NCBI GenBank assembly: GCA_934654815.1 | Contig: CAKUGU010000017.1 | Location: 1-44,535 of the forward strand | Origin: an uncultured Ellagibacter sp. | Lineage (GTDB): Bacteria; Actinomycetota; Coriobacteriia; Coriobacteriales; Eggerthellaceae | DNA: 44,535 bases | Reading direction: 5' to 3' | Shown: piece after piece, positions 1-9,069 of the stretch | How the letters are laid out: the number at the start of each line of letters is the position of its first letter | Position numbering within the stretch: the stretch's first letter is position 1 | Program-made: the position numbers and the translations under genes | The notes under the pieces: model-generated | Databases searched by the model: none | What the model was told of the DNA's origin: nothing | What the model saw: the letters and a program-made list of their open reading frames with translations, nothing else

Positions 1-414
1 GTTCTCTGCGGCGGCCTCGTCGAACTCGTGAAGGCCGGCTTCGAGACGCTGGTTGACGCCGGCTATCCGCCCGAGCTTGCTTACTTCGAGTGCTACCATG
101 AGATGAAGATGATCGTCGACCTCATGTATGAGTCCGGCATCCACTTCATGAACTACTCCATCTCCAACACCGCTGAGTACGGCGAGTACTACGCGGGCCC
201 GAAGGTCATCAACGAGGAATCCCGTGCGGCCATGAAGGAAATCCTCAAGCGCATCCAGAACGGCGAGTTCGCCAAGGAATTCGTTGCCGATTGCAATAAC
301 GACCACAAGTGGCTCCTCGAGCATCGCGAGGCGATTAACAACCACCTCATCGAGACCACCGGTGCGAAGATCCGCGGCATGTTCTCCTGGATCAAGTCCG
401 ACGAGGAGAAGTAA
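1..414 (+). CDS. ilvC: Ketol-acid reductoisomerase, C-terminal part (5' end outside window)
   Basis: This is the last 137 codons of a ketol-acid reductoisomerase, which isomerises and reduces acetolactate or acetohydroxybutyrate with NADPH and Mg2+ in valine, leucine and isoleucine synthesis. The frame is open from base 1 (VLCGG...) and ends at TAA 412-414. What is visible is the all-helical knotted C-terminal domain: [19 protein letters not shown], then the metal-site stretch [19 protein letters not shown], then the substrate-serine segment [16 protein letters not shown]. These are strongly conserved in class I enzymes. A GC-rich terminator follows 34 bases after the stop, so ilvC closes its transcription unit. 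Identification is very secure; only the N-terminal Rossmann domain is missing because of the window edge. Confidence 0.97.
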   Translation, partial: VLCGGLVELVKAGFETLVDAGYPPELAYFECYHEMKMIVDLMYESGIHFMNYSISNTAEYGEYYAGPKVINEESRAAMKEILKRIQNGEFAKEFVADCNNDHKWLLEHREAINNHLIETTGAKIRGMFSWIKSDEEK

Positions 415-447
415 ACCGCTGCACACGTCCCACGTGCCAAGCGTTCG

Positions 448-475
448 AAGGGGCCCCAACCGGGGCCCCTTTTTT
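448..475 (+). terminator. Rho-independent terminator after ilvC
   Basis: Eight-base GC arms GGGGCCCC...GGGGCCCC around an AACC loop, extended by an AA/TT pair and followed by a run of T (469-475 region). It is a classic intrinsic terminator for ilvC. Confidence 0.92.
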
Positions 476-522
476 CGGCGCTGCCGCGTGCCGGGCGGCT
501 CAAGCCTCCGATTGCCGTTCCG

Positions 523-550
523 CGGCCCCGTTCAGCATCGAGCGGGGCCG
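523..550 (-). terminator. Hairpin downstream of the Tat lipoprotein gene, possible terminator
   Basis: Perfect 8-bp arms CGGCCCCG (523-530) and CGGGGCCG (543-550) lie about 40 bases past the stop of the minus-strand lipoprotein gene. There is no T-run on the minus side, so it may only be a stabilising 3' hairpin. Confidence 0.35.
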
Positions 551-589
551 TTCGCGTCCGTGGGCACTATGCGCGCACCGCGCTTCGCC

Positions 590-3088
590 TTACTCCTCGA
601 ATTCGTATTTCTCGTAGACGCCGAGCAGCGTGAGGTTGTAGTACTTCTCGTTCTTCGAGCCGCGGTTGTTGTCGAAGTTGTAGTAGTTCCTCTGGCTGAG
701 CTTCATCTTCCCTGAAACGACGGGGGTGTAGTATTGGCTGTGCTCGATGGCGCCTTTCGACTTGATGTAGCGGTCGGCCTTGGGCTCCACCCCGACGATC
801 GAGAAGTCGTAGTCTTCCTTCTTGCCCGCGTCCGGAAGCGCGATGCCGGCCTCGTCCTCCGAGAAGAGGATCTTATGCAGCGTCTTCTTGCCCCCGTAGT
901 AGTCGTAGATCTTCCGAAGGTTATCGATGCTCGCCACATGGTGCGCGTCGCTGCTCGCGTAGAGCTGGGGCTGGCTCGCCCCCGTGCTTTTGTTCACCTT
1001 GAGGACGGCCGCCTGCGCCATGAGCGTGACCTCCTTGCCCGGCACCATGAAGTGGCGCTTCGTTTTGTCGTGCGGAGTGACCGTGTAGCTCTCGATCAGC
1101 TGGGAGGCGCGCTCGGCGTATCCGACCTCCTTGCTGCTTGCGTTGTCCATCGTTTCGCGCACCATGGCGAATTCGTTCGATACCTGGTAATCTTCTGCAA
1201 GCCCGTTCGCCGATTCGGTCCCGAAGAGCTGCTCCCAGCAGCCTACGCATTGGCTGAGCTCGACCTTCTTCTCCTCGTCGGACAGCGTCGCGTCCTCTGA
1301 GAGGTAGTCCATGTATCCCCTCAGCGCGAACGCGGCGTATCCGCACAGCAGCCCGAACTTGTTCGCGACCTCATCCATGAAGCTCATCCTGCCCTCGATC
1401 GTTTTATGTTCCCACGGGCTTTTGAGCAGGCATAATTGGAAGTACGCCTCGAGGTGCGTCATCGCGATGCCCGTTCGATCCGTGATGAGCGCGCTGCAGT
1501 AGTCGATGGCGTACGCGACGACGTTCTGCCCTCCGACGGTGAGTTTGGGCTTATTGGAGGAGGTCGCCGTCGCGAGGTACATCGCGACCCTTTTGCGCGC
1601 AGCGATGAACTCGTCGGTTCCTTCCTTGAAGTCCTTCATGTAATCGTCGTTGAAGAACTCGATGTAGTCCACGAGGATGGTGGTGTTTCGGAAGTAGGTG
1701 GTGATCAACTCGTTGATCGTCGTGCAGAGCTCGGCTTCCTTTATCGCGCTGTACACCGCCTGAATCTCGGTCTCGATGTCGTCGAGGCGCTGACTGATCT
1801 CGTTAAGGGCGCGCTCGACGCCGTTGTTCGACCCGAACGCGACCGAAAGAAGGGTGTTGGCTGCGTAAGTGACGGCCTTGTTGAGCGTGAGGTTCGCGAC
1901 CCCTTTCAAGATGGTGTCGATGTCGCCTTGCACGAAGGGGATGTCGTTCGCAGCGTCGGTCTGCTCGTCGGAAGGGAACTCGATGCAGCTCTCGTCGATG
2001 GGAGCGTCGGGGTCGGGTTGGAAGTCCTCGAGGCGGCCCCATGCCTCGTCTTCCTCGGTGATTTCGGGGGCTTGCGCTTCGGCGTCTTCGGAGTCGCCCG
2101 CGGAACCTTCATCCGCCCAGGCGCGCTTGGCGCCGAGCAGGGCGGGGAAGGCCGCCGCGCCCGCGGAAGCCGCCGATGCGCCTGAGGCGCTTGCCGCCGC
2201 GCCAGCGCTCTCGTCGCTGGATGCGGCGGTCGCCTCCGAAGGAGAACCGTCGGCGGCGGAGCGTTCGCTTGCGCCCGCGCTCTCTTCATCTGCCGCTTCG
2301 GCGATAACAGGCGGCAGCTGTAGATCGGCGCTCAGCTCCCGCACGATTTCGCGTTCCTCCTCGGTGCCGTGCCCCTCCATGACCTTAACGAACACCCGGT
2401 TGGTCTTCGCCGCCGAATCCGGGTCGATGAGGTGCACTGCGCAGGGGGTCGACTCGAACTCGACCTGCCCGAGGTACGGCGCGTAAACCTCGCCCACGAT
2501 CGCGCCGGAGGCGATGCGCACGTCCGAGCAGGCATCGCCCATGAAGACCGACTGCACCGCGGAGGTCGGGCGGATATCGGCGTCGGCTTTCCCCACGACG
2601 ATGAGGGAGGCGACGTCGCCTTCGATTTCGGCTCGGTCGATGCAGCCCAAGGAAAGCGCGTCGATCGTCGCCTTCTCGTCGACGATGACGACGCTGCGGA
2701 AAAGGGTGTCGTCGACGGTGAGCATCTCGGCGTCGCCGCAGATGCGCACGGGGATGCTCGCCGGGGCGATCCGCACGGCCTGCTTCACGCCGTCGCCGTC
2801 CCGGTAGACGACTGAGAGCGTCTCACCGTCTCCGCTCGGGATGATGCCGAGCTTGGCGTTGGAAAAGGCGATCCCCGCCTTCGTCTCCGCGCTCGCATCG
2901 GCGAACCATTTTCCGTCTCGCACGGTGAGCTGCGTTTCCGCTGCGGCGGGCGCCGCGTTCTGCGCGCTTCCCTCCGTGTTCTTCGCCGCGCACCCCGCAA
3001 GCATGGTGAGCGCGCTGCCCGATGCAAGCGCCGCCGTTGCTGCCGCGCCCATCTTGATGGCCGATCTTCGCGTGATCGCGTTTTCCAT
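590..3088 (-). CDS. Large Tat-exported lipoprotein of unknown function (832 aa)
   Basis: I do not recognise this protein. The N-terminus has a twin-arginine signal (TRRSAIKMG), a hydrophobic Ala-rich stretch and a lipobox LAGC with Cys33, so it should be exported by Tat and lipid-anchored. Residues about 80-240 alternate short hydrophobic strands and turns (for example SVVIVDEKATIDALSLG) and could form a beta solenoid. Residues 265-350 are a Ser/Ala/Glu/Asp-rich linker that contains an Ala-rich hydrophobic patch ending in KRAWADEG, which resembles the end of a second signal peptide. Residues about 390-680 look alpha-helical (ISQRLDDIETEIQAVYSAIK) with scattered Cys. The C-terminus is Tyr/Asn/Lys-rich. 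ATG 3088 has AGGAGG four bases upstream. It is divergent from serC and monocistronic. Confidence 0.85.
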   Translation of the reverse strand: MENAITRRSAIKMGAAATAALASGSALTMLAGCAAKNTEGSAQNAAPAAAETQLTVRDGKWFADASAETKAGIAFSNAKLGIIPSGDGETLSVVYRDGDGVKQAVRIAPASIPVRICGDAEMLTVDDTLFRSVVIVDEKATIDALSLGCIDRAEIEGDVASLIVVGKADADIRPTSAVQSVFMGDACSDVRIASGAIVGEVYAPYLGQVEFESTPCAVHLIDPDSAAKTNRVFVKVMEGHGTEEEREIVRELSADLQLPPVIAEAADEESAGASERSAADGSPSEATAASSDESAGAAASASGASAASAGAAAFPALLGAKRAWADEGSAGDSEDAEAQAPEITEEDEAWGRLEDFQPDPDAPIDESCIEFPSDEQTDAANDIPFVQGDIDTILKGVANLTLNKAVTYAANTLLSVAFGSNNGVERALNEISQRLDDIETEIQAVYSAIKEAELCTTINELITTYFRNTTILVDYIEFFNDDYMKDFKEGTDEFIAARKRVAMYLATATSSNKPKLTVGGQNVVAYAIDYCSALITDRTGIAMTHLEAYFQLCLLKSPWEHKTIEGRMSFMDEVANKFGLLCGYAAFALRGYMDYLSEDATLSDEEKKVELSQCVGCWEQLFGTESANGLAEDYQVSNEFAMVRETMDNASSKEVGYAERASQLIESYTVTPHDKTKRHFMVPGKEVTLMAQAAVLKVNKSTGASQPQLYASSDAHHVASIDNLRKIYDYYGGKKTLHKILFSEDEAGIALPDAGKKEDYDFSIVGVEPKADRYIKSKGAIEHSQYYTPVVSGKMKLSQRNYYNFDNNRGSKNEKYYNLTLLGVYEKYEFEE

Positions 3089-3179
3089 ATGCCCTCCTCA
3101 CGGGGTTGCCGAATGGGGCCGAGGCCGACGCGCCCGGCCGCCTCCTCTCGATCGCATGGTACCTGAAAGAAACACCCCG

Positions 3180-3215
3180 CCCGTCACCCTATCGGCCCCA
3201 GAAAAGGGTGACGGG
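3180..3215. repeat. 11-bp perfect inverted repeat in the divergent lipoprotein/serC region
   Basis: CCCGTCACCCT (3180-3190) is matched exactly by AGGGTGACGGG (3205-3215) across a 14-base loop. No T-run follows on either strand, so it reads as a 5'-UTR hairpin of the lipoprotein transcript or as a protein-binding site rather than a terminator. The rest of the 330-bp divergent spacer (3089-3417) holds no gene; the only other visible signal is a TACAAT box (3373-3378) that could be the serC -10. Confidence 0.6.
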
Positions 3216-3372
3216 CTGCCCGCCCCTGGCCCCTCTTCGCGCTTTCGGCGTCATCGTGCGCCTGACGCTCTGCGCTCCGCCCCCCACGGTTCGCATCCTT
3301 CCAATCACCGACGGGGCGCGCCCGCGCGACGGCGCGAGGCGGGTGCCGCCTGCCCGCTCCCCGCCACTCCAC

Positions 3373-3378
3373 TACAAT
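3373..3378 (+). promoter_or_regulatory. Possible -10 box of serC
   Basis: TACAAT lies 39 bases before the serC start codon, placing transcription start near 3385. No good -35 hexamer is seen at 16-18 bases upstream, so the call is weak. Confidence 0.35.
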
Positions 3379-3417
3379 AAAGCGCGTCTGAGTTCTCGTA
3401 ACCAAAGGAGTGCGCTT

Positions 3418-4500
3418 ATGGCTAGGGTGTTCAACTTTTCCGCAGGTCCGGCAATGCTTCCGGAGCCGGTTCTCAAACAGGCTGCCGCCGAGATGCTCGA
3501 TTACGACGGCACCGGCATGTCGGTGATGGAGATGTCCCACCGATCCGCCGCGTTCAAGGGCATCATCGAGACCGCCGAGCAGGACATCCGCGACCTTATG
3601 GGCATCCCCGACAACTACCATGTGCTCTTCCTGCAGGGCGGTGCGACCCAGCAGTTCGCGGCCATCCCGATGAACCTCATGCGCAACAAGAAGGCCGACT
3701 ACATCGTTTCGGGCAACTGGTCGAAGAAGGCGTTCAAGGAGGCCAAGCTCTACGGTGCGGCGAACCTCGTCGCGAGCTCCGAGGACGACGGCTTCACGCG
3801 CGTTCCCGACTTCGATGCGGCCTCGTTCAGCCCCGACGCCGACTACGTCTACATCTGTCAGAACGAGACGGTGTACGGCACCCGCTACACGCACCTTCCC
3901 GAGACGGGGGACGTCCCGCTCGTGTCCGACGTGTCCTCGATGTTCCTCTCCGAGCCCCTCGACGTCGAGAAGTACGGGCTCATCTACGGCGGCGTGCAGA
4001 AGAACGTCGGCCCCGCGGGCGTGGTCATCGTCATCGTGCGCGACGACCTCATTCGCGAGGACGTGCTCCCGTTCACGCCGACCATCATGCGCTACAAGAC
4101 GCAGGCCGACGCCGGCAGCCTGTCGAACACCCCGCCCGCGTACGGCATCTACGTGTGCGGGATTGTGTTCAAATGGCTGAAGGAACAGGGCGGGCTTGCC
4201 GCCATGAAGGAGCGCAACGAGGACAAGGCGCGCTTACTCTACGACTACCTCGACCAGTCGAAGCTCTTCCGCGGCACGGCGGCGAAGGAATACCGCTCGC
4301 TCATGAACGTGCCGTTCGTCACGGGCGACGCCGACCTCGACGCGAAGTTCATCGCCGAGGCGACCGAGCGCGGGCTCGTGAGCCTGAAGGGCCACCGCTC
4401 GGTCGGCGGTATGCGCGCGAGCATCTACAACGCGATGCCGCGCGAGGGCGTCGAGGCTTTGGTCGCGTTCATGGAAGAGTTCGAGAAAAACAACGCGTAA
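3418..4500 (+). CDS. serC: Phosphoserine aminotransferase
   Basis: PLP enzyme that converts 3-phosphohydroxypyruvate and glutamate to phosphoserine, the second step of serine synthesis; it can also act in pyridoxal phosphate synthesis. The protein is 360 aa, the usual family length. It begins MARVFNFSAGPAMLPEPVL, has the family stretch GMSVMEMSHRS near residue 33 and the PLP Schiff-base lysine K195 in GGVQKNVGPAG. ATG 3418 is preceded by AAAGGAG seven bases upstream; an in-frame ATG over 300 bases earlier lies in non-coding sequence and would add about 104 unrelated residues. serA follows 115 bases downstream with no terminator between them, so the two probably form a serine operon. Confidence 0.97.
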   Translation: MARVFNFSAGPAMLPEPVLKQAAAEMLDYDGTGMSVMEMSHRSAAFKGIIETAEQDIRDLMGIPDNYHVLFLQGGATQQFAAIPMNLMRNKKADYIVSGNWSKKAFKEAKLYGAANLVASSEDDGFTRVPDFDAASFSPDADYVYICQNETVYGTRYTHLPETGDVPLVSDVSSMFLSEPLDVEKYGLIYGGVQKNVGPAGVVIVIVRDDLIREDVLPFTPTIMRYKTQADAGSLSNTPPAYGIYVCGIVFKWLKEQGGLAAMKERNEDKARLLYDYLDQSKLFRGTAAKEYRSLMNVPFVTGDADLDAKFIAEATERGLVSLKGHRSVGGMRASIYNAMPREGVEALVAFMEEFEKNNA

Positions 4501-4615
4501 AGCCGTATAGTTGTCATACGACGGAAGATTCGGCCGCGGGGGAGCGCGCTTCCTCGCGGCCGGCGTCTGCATGCACGCGCATACGTTTCGCCTGCGAGAC
4601 AGAAGGGAACAAGCC

Positions 4616-6196
4616 ATGACGCAAAAGAAGGTCCTCATCGCCGATCGCGTTGCGGAGGAAGGCATCGACATCCTGCGCAAAAAAGGCTACCTCGTCGACG
4701 TGAAGCTCGACATGACGCCCGCCGAGCTCGTCGAGACGATTCCCCCGTACGACGCGCTCATCGTGCGCTCGGCCACGCCGGTCCCGCGCGAGGCCATCTT
4801 CGCGGGCGAGAACCTCAAGATCATCGGGCGCGCCGGCGTCGGCGTCGACACGATCGACATCGACGCGGCGACCGAGCGCGGTGTCATCGTGTGCAATGCC
4901 CCGACGTCCAACATCATGTCGGCCGCCGAGCACACCATGGCGCTCATGCTGGCCTGCGCGCGCCAGATTCCCCAGGCAAACGCGAGCATGCACGAAGGCA
5001 AGTGGGAGCGTGCGAACTTCATGGGCAAGGAGCTCTACGAGAAGACGCTCGCCATCTTCGGCCTAGGGCGCATCGGCGGGCTCGTCGCCGAGCGCGCGCG
5101 TGCGTTCGGCATGCGCATCATCGGCCACGACCCGTACTGCTCGCCCGAGCGCGCCGATCAGCTCGGGGTGGAGCTCTACGACCGCATCGAGGACATCCTT
5201 CCCAAGGCCGACTTCATCACCGTGCATCTGCCGAAAACTCCCGAGACGATCGGGATGTTCGGTCCCGAAGAGTTCGCGGCCATGAAGGACGGCGTCGTCC
5301 TGGTGAACGCGGCGCGCGGCGGCATCTACAACGTGAAGTCGCTTTCCGACTTCGTCGCCGCCGGCAAGATCTTCGCCGCGGGCATCGACATGTTCGAGGA
5401 AGAACCCTGCACGGCAAGCCCACTCCATGAGTTCGACAACGTCATCCTGACGCCGCATCTGGGTGCGTCGACCCACGAGGCGCAGGTGCGCGCCGGCATG
5501 CAGATCGCCGAGTACGTGGTGAGCGGCCTTGAAGGCTCGATCGTCCCCACGGCGCTCAACATGACGCTCGTGCCGCCCGAGATGATGGACGCGGTCGGCC
5601 CGTACGTGCCGGCGTGCCAGATGATGGGCCGTATGATCGCGCAGATCCTGGGCTCCATCCCGAAAACCCTGCGCATCGAGGCGGCGGGCTCCATCGCGAA
5701 CGCCGACGCGTCGATCCTCGTGGCGGGCACGCTCGACGGCATCCTCGCGTACCGCCGCGCGGGGTCGGTCACGCCGGTGAACGTCGACTCGGTCGCGTCG
5801 CGCCATGGCATCAAGGTCGACACCGCCTCCATCGCCGACGCCGACGAGTACGCCTCGGCCGTCAAGGTCGTCGCCGACGGGGTGGAGGTCGGCGCCACGC
5901 TCTACGGCTCGATGCAGCGCCCGCGCATCATGTCGCTCATGGACTACAAGATCGACATCGCTCCCGGCAAGCAGTCCCTCGTGTTCGAGTACGCCGACGC
6001 CCCCGGTCGCATCGGCGCGATCGGCACCGCGCTCGGCGACGCCCAGGTGAACATCACGACGATGCAGATCGGCACGAAGCCCTCCGAGAAGACGGCGCTC
6101 GCATATATGAACGTCGAGGGCAACGTCGACGCCGCGCTGCTCGAGAAGCTTGCAAGCTCGCTCGATTTCAAGAACGTCTGGTCATTCAGCCTGTAG
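4616..6196 (+). CDS. serA: D-3-phosphoglycerate dehydrogenase
   Basis: NAD-dependent oxidation of 3-phosphoglycerate, the committed step of serine synthesis. The protein is 526 aa, the long form with three regions: substrate/catalytic domain, nucleotide domain with GLGRIG (149-154), and a C-terminal intervening domain plus ACT domain (about 450-526, SLVFEYADAPGRIGAIG). Catalytic Arg234 (NAARGG), Glu263 (MFEEEP) and His281 (TPHLGAS) are all in place, and their positions match the long mycobacterial type. The ACT domain suggests serine feedback inhibition. ATG 4616 was chosen because the alignment begins at KKVLIADRVAEEG; the region before it has no family similarity. It lies downstream of serC on the same strand. 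Confidence 0.97.
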   Translation: MTQKKVLIADRVAEEGIDILRKKGYLVDVKLDMTPAELVETIPPYDALIVRSATPVPREAIFAGENLKIIGRAGVGVDTIDIDAATERGVIVCNAPTSNIMSAAEHTMALMLACARQIPQANASMHEGKWERANFMGKELYEKTLAIFGLGRIGGLVAERARAFGMRIIGHDPYCSPERADQLGVELYDRIEDILPKADFITVHLPKTPETIGMFGPEEFAAMKDGVVLVNAARGGIYNVKSLSDFVAAGKIFAAGIDMFEEEPCTASPLHEFDNVILTPHLGASTHEAQVRAGMQIAEYVVSGLEGSIVPTALNMTLVPPEMMDAVGPYVPACQMMGRMIAQILGSIPKTLRIEAAGSIANADASILVAGTLDGILAYRRAGSVTPVNVDSVASRHGIKVDTASIADADEYASAVKVVADGVEVGATLYGSMQRPRIMSLMDYKIDIAPGKQSLVFEYADAPGRIGAIGTALGDAQVNITTMQIGTKPSEKTALAYMNVEGNVDAALLEKLASSLDFKNVWSFSL

Positions 6197-6305
6197 GGGT
6201 GAGGCGCGGGCGCTTCGCCGCGCTTGTCTTGCCGCGCCCGCGCCGCCCGCCTGCCGCCGCGGCCCGAAGCCGCGCGTTTAAGATGTTTCATTCGCTCGAT
6301 ATGTG

Positions 6306-6352
6306 AAGGGCTCCTGCCGATTCGCGCCAAGGCGCGCGCAGGAGCTCTTTTT
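6306..6352 (+). terminator. Terminator after serA
   Basis: Stem AAGGGCTCCTGC-like (from 6306) pairs with GCAGGAGCTCTT (6338-6349), with one G-T wobble, and ends in TTTTT. It lies about 110 bases after the serA stop and upstream of the leuA -10 box, so it ends the serine operon rather than attenuating leuA. Confidence 0.85.
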
Positions 6353-6376
6353 CGCGCAAGGGCTCGCGAGGTGCGT

Positions 6377-6405
6377 TAGAATAGTCGGCACGGCAAAAGC
6401 CGTGC
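6377..6405 (+). promoter_or_regulatory. leuA -10 box and 5'-UTR hairpin
   Basis: TAGAAT (6377-6382) fits a -10 element. Just downstream, GCACGGC (6388-6394) and GCCGTGC (6399-6405) form a perfect 7-bp hairpin with an AAAA loop, near the start of the predicted transcript and ten bases before the AAAGGA ribosome site. It may stabilise the mRNA or tune initiation. Confidence 0.5.
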
Positions 6406-6428
6406 AAGCTTTGAGAAAGGACAATTCG

Positions 6429-7961
6429 ATGACGCGCAAGATCAACATCTTCGACACCACTTTGCGCGACGGCGAGCAATCGCCTGGCGCCTCCATGAAC
6501 ACGGAAGAAAAACTGGTGGTCGCGCGTCAGCTACTGCGCATGAAAGTCGACGTCATCGAGGCTGGTTTCCCCATTTCCAGCCCGGGCGACTTCGAAAGCG
6601 TCCGCCGCATCGCCGAGCTCGCGGGCGATGACGCCACGGTCGTCGGCCTCACCCGCGCGGTCGAGAAGGACATCGACTCCGCCGCCGACGCGCTCAAGTA
6701 CGCCAAGCGCCCCCGCATCCACACCGGCCTCGGCGTGAGCCCGAGCCATATGCACGACAAGCTCCACATCACCGAGGATCAGTGCCTCGAGCGCGCCGAG
6801 CATTGCGTGCGCTACGCGAAGAAGTTCGTGAACGACGTGCAGTTCTATGCCGAGGACGCGGGCCGTTCCGACTACGATTTCCTCGTGAAGGTCATCCAGC
6901 GCGTCGTCGACGCCGGCGCCACTGTCGTGAACATTCCCGACACCACGGGCTACTCGCTCCCCGACGAGTTCGGCCGCCGCATCGCCTACCTCATGGAGAA
7001 CGTCCGCGGCATCGAGAACGTTACCGTGTCGGTGCACTGCCACAACGACCTCGGCATGGCTACCGCGCTCGCGCTCGCGGGCGTGAAGAACGGCGCCACC
7101 CAGGTTGAGTGCACGATCAACGGTCTCGGCGAGCGTGCGGGCAACACCGCGCTCGAGGAAGTCGTCATGGGCATCCGTATGCATGGCGAAGAGCTGAACG
7201 CCCACACCGACGTCAACTCGAAGGAATTCACTAAGGCGAGCCACCTCGTCTCGTCCATCACGGGCATGAACGTCCAGGCCAACAAGGCCATCGTCGGTGC
7301 GAACGCGTTCGCGCATTCCTCGGGCATCCACCAGGACGGCGTGCTCAAGAAGCGCGACACCTACGAGATCATCGACCCGGCAGACGTCGGCGCGGGCCAG
7401 AGCCAGATCGTGCTCACCGCTCGCAGCGGTCACGCCGCCTTGAAGCACCGCCTCGAGGAGCTCGGCTACGAACTCGAGGGCGACGCGCTCGACAAAGTCT
7501 ACGAGGACTTCCTGAACCTCGCCGACAAGAAGAAGGAAGTCTACGACGAGGACCTCGAGAGCCTCATCCACGAGCGCGGCCGTCAGGTGAGCGCCGTCTA
7601 CACGCTCGAGGGCGTGCAGATCAGCTGCGGCACGGAAATGATCCCGACCGCCACGGTGACGCTGCGCAACCAGGCCGACCAGGTGGTTACCGCGTGCGAC
7701 TTCGGCACGGGCCCGATCGACGCGATGTACAAGGCCGTGAACAAGATCGTCCAGGTCGAAAACGACCTCACCGAGTTCTCGGTGCAGTCGGTCACCCGCG
7801 GCATCGACGCGCTCGGCGAGGTGACCATCCGCGTCGCCGCGCCCGACGGGGAGGTCTACTCCGGCCGCGGTGCCGACAACGACATCGTCGTCTCCTCGGC
7901 GAAGGCGTACGTGAACGCCCTGAACCGCCTGCTCAACGACAAGAAGGAGCACCACAAGTAA
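6429..7961 (+). CDS. leuA: 2-isopropylmalate synthase
   Basis: Condenses acetyl-CoA with 2-oxoisovalerate, the first committed step of leucine synthesis. The protein is 510 aa, the usual bacterial long form. The TIM-barrel catalytic domain starts with [12 protein letters not shown] (9-20), has the metal-binding pair H203 and H205 in [12 protein letters not shown] and the loop NGLGERAGN soon after. The C-terminal part (about 390-510), with [16 protein letters not shown] and the [13 protein letters not shown] segment, is the LeuA allosteric domain for leucine feedback. That domain separates it from homocitrate synthase; citramalate synthase remains a weaker alternative. ATG 6429 has AAAGGA eight bases upstream. 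It is monocistronic, flanked by terminators on both sides. Confidence 0.93.
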   Translation: MTRKINIFDTTLRDGEQSPGASMNTEEKLVVARQLLRMKVDVIEAGFPISSPGDFESVRRIAELAGDDATVVGLTRAVEKDIDSAADALKYAKRPRIHTGLGVSPSHMHDKLHITEDQCLERAEHCVRYAKKFVNDVQFYAEDAGRSDYDFLVKVIQRVVDAGATVVNIPDTTGYSLPDEFGRRIAYLMENVRGIENVTVSVHCHNDLGMATALALAGVKNGATQVECTINGLGERAGNTALEEVVMGIRMHGEELNAHTDVNSKEFTKASHLVSSITGMNVQANKAIVGANAFAHSSGIHQDGVLKKRDTYEIIDPADVGAGQSQIVLTARSGHAALKHRLEELGYELEGDALDKVYEDFLNLADKKKEVYDEDLESLIHERGRQVSAVYTLEGVQISCGTEMIPTATVTLRNQADQVVTACDFGTGPIDAMYKAVNKIVQVENDLTEFSVQSVTRGIDALGEVTIRVAAPDGEVYSGRGADNDIVVSSAKAYVNALNRLLNDKKEHHK

Positions 7962-8012
7962 GTGGTTTCGCGCGCGGCTTCGAGGGCTTCGCGCCCGACG
8001 CTGCGCAATCGC

Positions 8013-8047
8013 AGAAGAAGCTCCCGGCAGCCCCGGGAGCTTCTTCT
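8013..8047 (+). terminator. Terminator after leuA
   Basis: Stem AGAAGAAGCTCCCGG (8013-8027) pairs perfectly with CCGGGAGCTTCTTCT (from 8033) around a short loop. The T-rich side of the stem provides the weak RNA-DNA hybrid. Confidence 0.88.
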
Positions 8048-8091
8048 ATGCTTCAGGTACTGCAACTTCCCCTACCGATAGGTTGGCCACT

Positions 8092-8997
8092 ATGTCCCAT
8101 GCCTTCGCGCAATCCCTCGCCGGCATCGTCGGCACCGAAAACGTGCTCGAGAACGAACCGCTTTCCCGTCATACCACGTTCGAGATCGGCGGCCCCGCCG
8201 AGTGCTTCGTGCGCCCGCGTTCGGTCGAGGAGGTCCGCCGTGTCCTTCGCGCATGCGCCGAGGCGGGCGTGCCATGGCGCGTCATCGGCTGCGGAAGTGA
8301 TCTGCTCGTCGCGGACGAGGGCGTATCGGGCGTCGTCGTCGAGGTCCGCGACAACCTCGCCTCGATCGAGGTCCAGGGCGTCACGGTCACGGCGGGCGCA
8401 GGGGCCACGAACGCCGCCGTCGCCGAGGCGGCCTGTGCGGCGGGGCTTTCGGGCTACGAGTTCGCCAGCGGCATCCCCGGCACCGTCGGGGGAGCGGCCA
8501 TCATGAACGCCGGCGCCTACGACGGCGAGTTCTCCCGGGTGTGCACGCGCGTCACGTGCGTCACCCCTGAAGGCGAGGTCGTGGACGTTCCCGCGGCAGA
8601 CGCCGACTGGTCGTACCGCCACAGCATGTTCGATGCGCGCGGCTACGTGGTCGTCGAGGCCGAGCTTTCCCTCGAGGCGGCCGATCCCGCAGCCGTTCGC
8701 GCGCGCATGGACGAGCTCGCCGAGAAGCGCGCTGCCAAGCAGCCGCTCGACATGCCGAGCGCGGGAAGCACCTTCAAGCGCCCCGAGGGACACTACGCCG
8801 CGGCCTTGATCGACGAGGCGGGGCTTCGGGGCTTCGCCGTCGGCGGCGCGCAGGTGTCGGAAAAGCACACCGGCTTCGTCGTGAACGCCGGCGGCGCCAC
8901 GTCCCACGACGTCGTCGCGCTCGTCGATGAGGTGAAGCGGCGCGTTCTCAAGCATTCCGGCGTCGAGCTCGAATGCGAGGTCCGGTTCTGGAAGTAG
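8092..8997 (+). CDS. murB: UDP-N-acetylenolpyruvoylglucosamine reductase
   Basis: FAD enzyme that reduces UDP-GlcNAc-enolpyruvate to UDP-MurNAc with NADPH, in peptidoglycan synthesis. The protein is 301 aa from ATG 8092. The FAD domain shows TTFEIGGPAECFVRP (28-42), GCGSDLLV (66-73) and SGIPGTVGGAAIMNAGAY (126-143). The substrate domain shows YRHSMF (175-180), the proton-donor Ser226 in AGSTFKRP and the late catalytic Glu296 in ELECEVRF. The short length and these motifs are those of the type II (Gram-positive) enzyme. An in-frame TTG at 8083 would add three residues; the ribosome site (AGG at 8080-8082) is weak and does not decide between them. It sits alone between leuA and the rimP operon. 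Confidence 0.95.
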   Translation: MSHAFAQSLAGIVGTENVLENEPLSRHTTFEIGGPAECFVRPRSVEEVRRVLRACAEAGVPWRVIGCGSDLLVADEGVSGVVVEVRDNLASIEVQGVTVTAGAGATNAAVAEAACAAGLSGYEFASGIPGTVGGAAIMNAGAYDGEFSRVCTRVTCVTPEGEVVDVPAADADWSYRHSMFDARGYVVVEAELSLEAADPAAVRARMDELAEKRAAKQPLDMPSAGSTFKRPEGHYAAALIDEAGLRGFAVGGAQVSEKHTGFVVNAGGATSHDVVALVDEVKRRVLKHSGVELECEVRFWK

Positions 8998-9069
8998 TTC
9001 CTTCCCAAGCGCCGTCTACCGCATATTGTGGTGAACTTGCGCCTTATTTCAGGGAGACTGGCGCTCGGG

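Noticed and set aside
3106..3417. N-terminal extension of SerC by 104 residues from an upstream ATG
   Set aside because: The added sequence is low-complexity and unrelated to the family; ATG 3418 has a good ribosome site and gives the normal 360-aa length.
6306..6428. T-box or leucine attenuator ahead of leuA
   Set aside because: The terminator lies upstream of the likely -10 box, and there is no room for specifier or antiterminator stems or a Leu-rich leader peptide.
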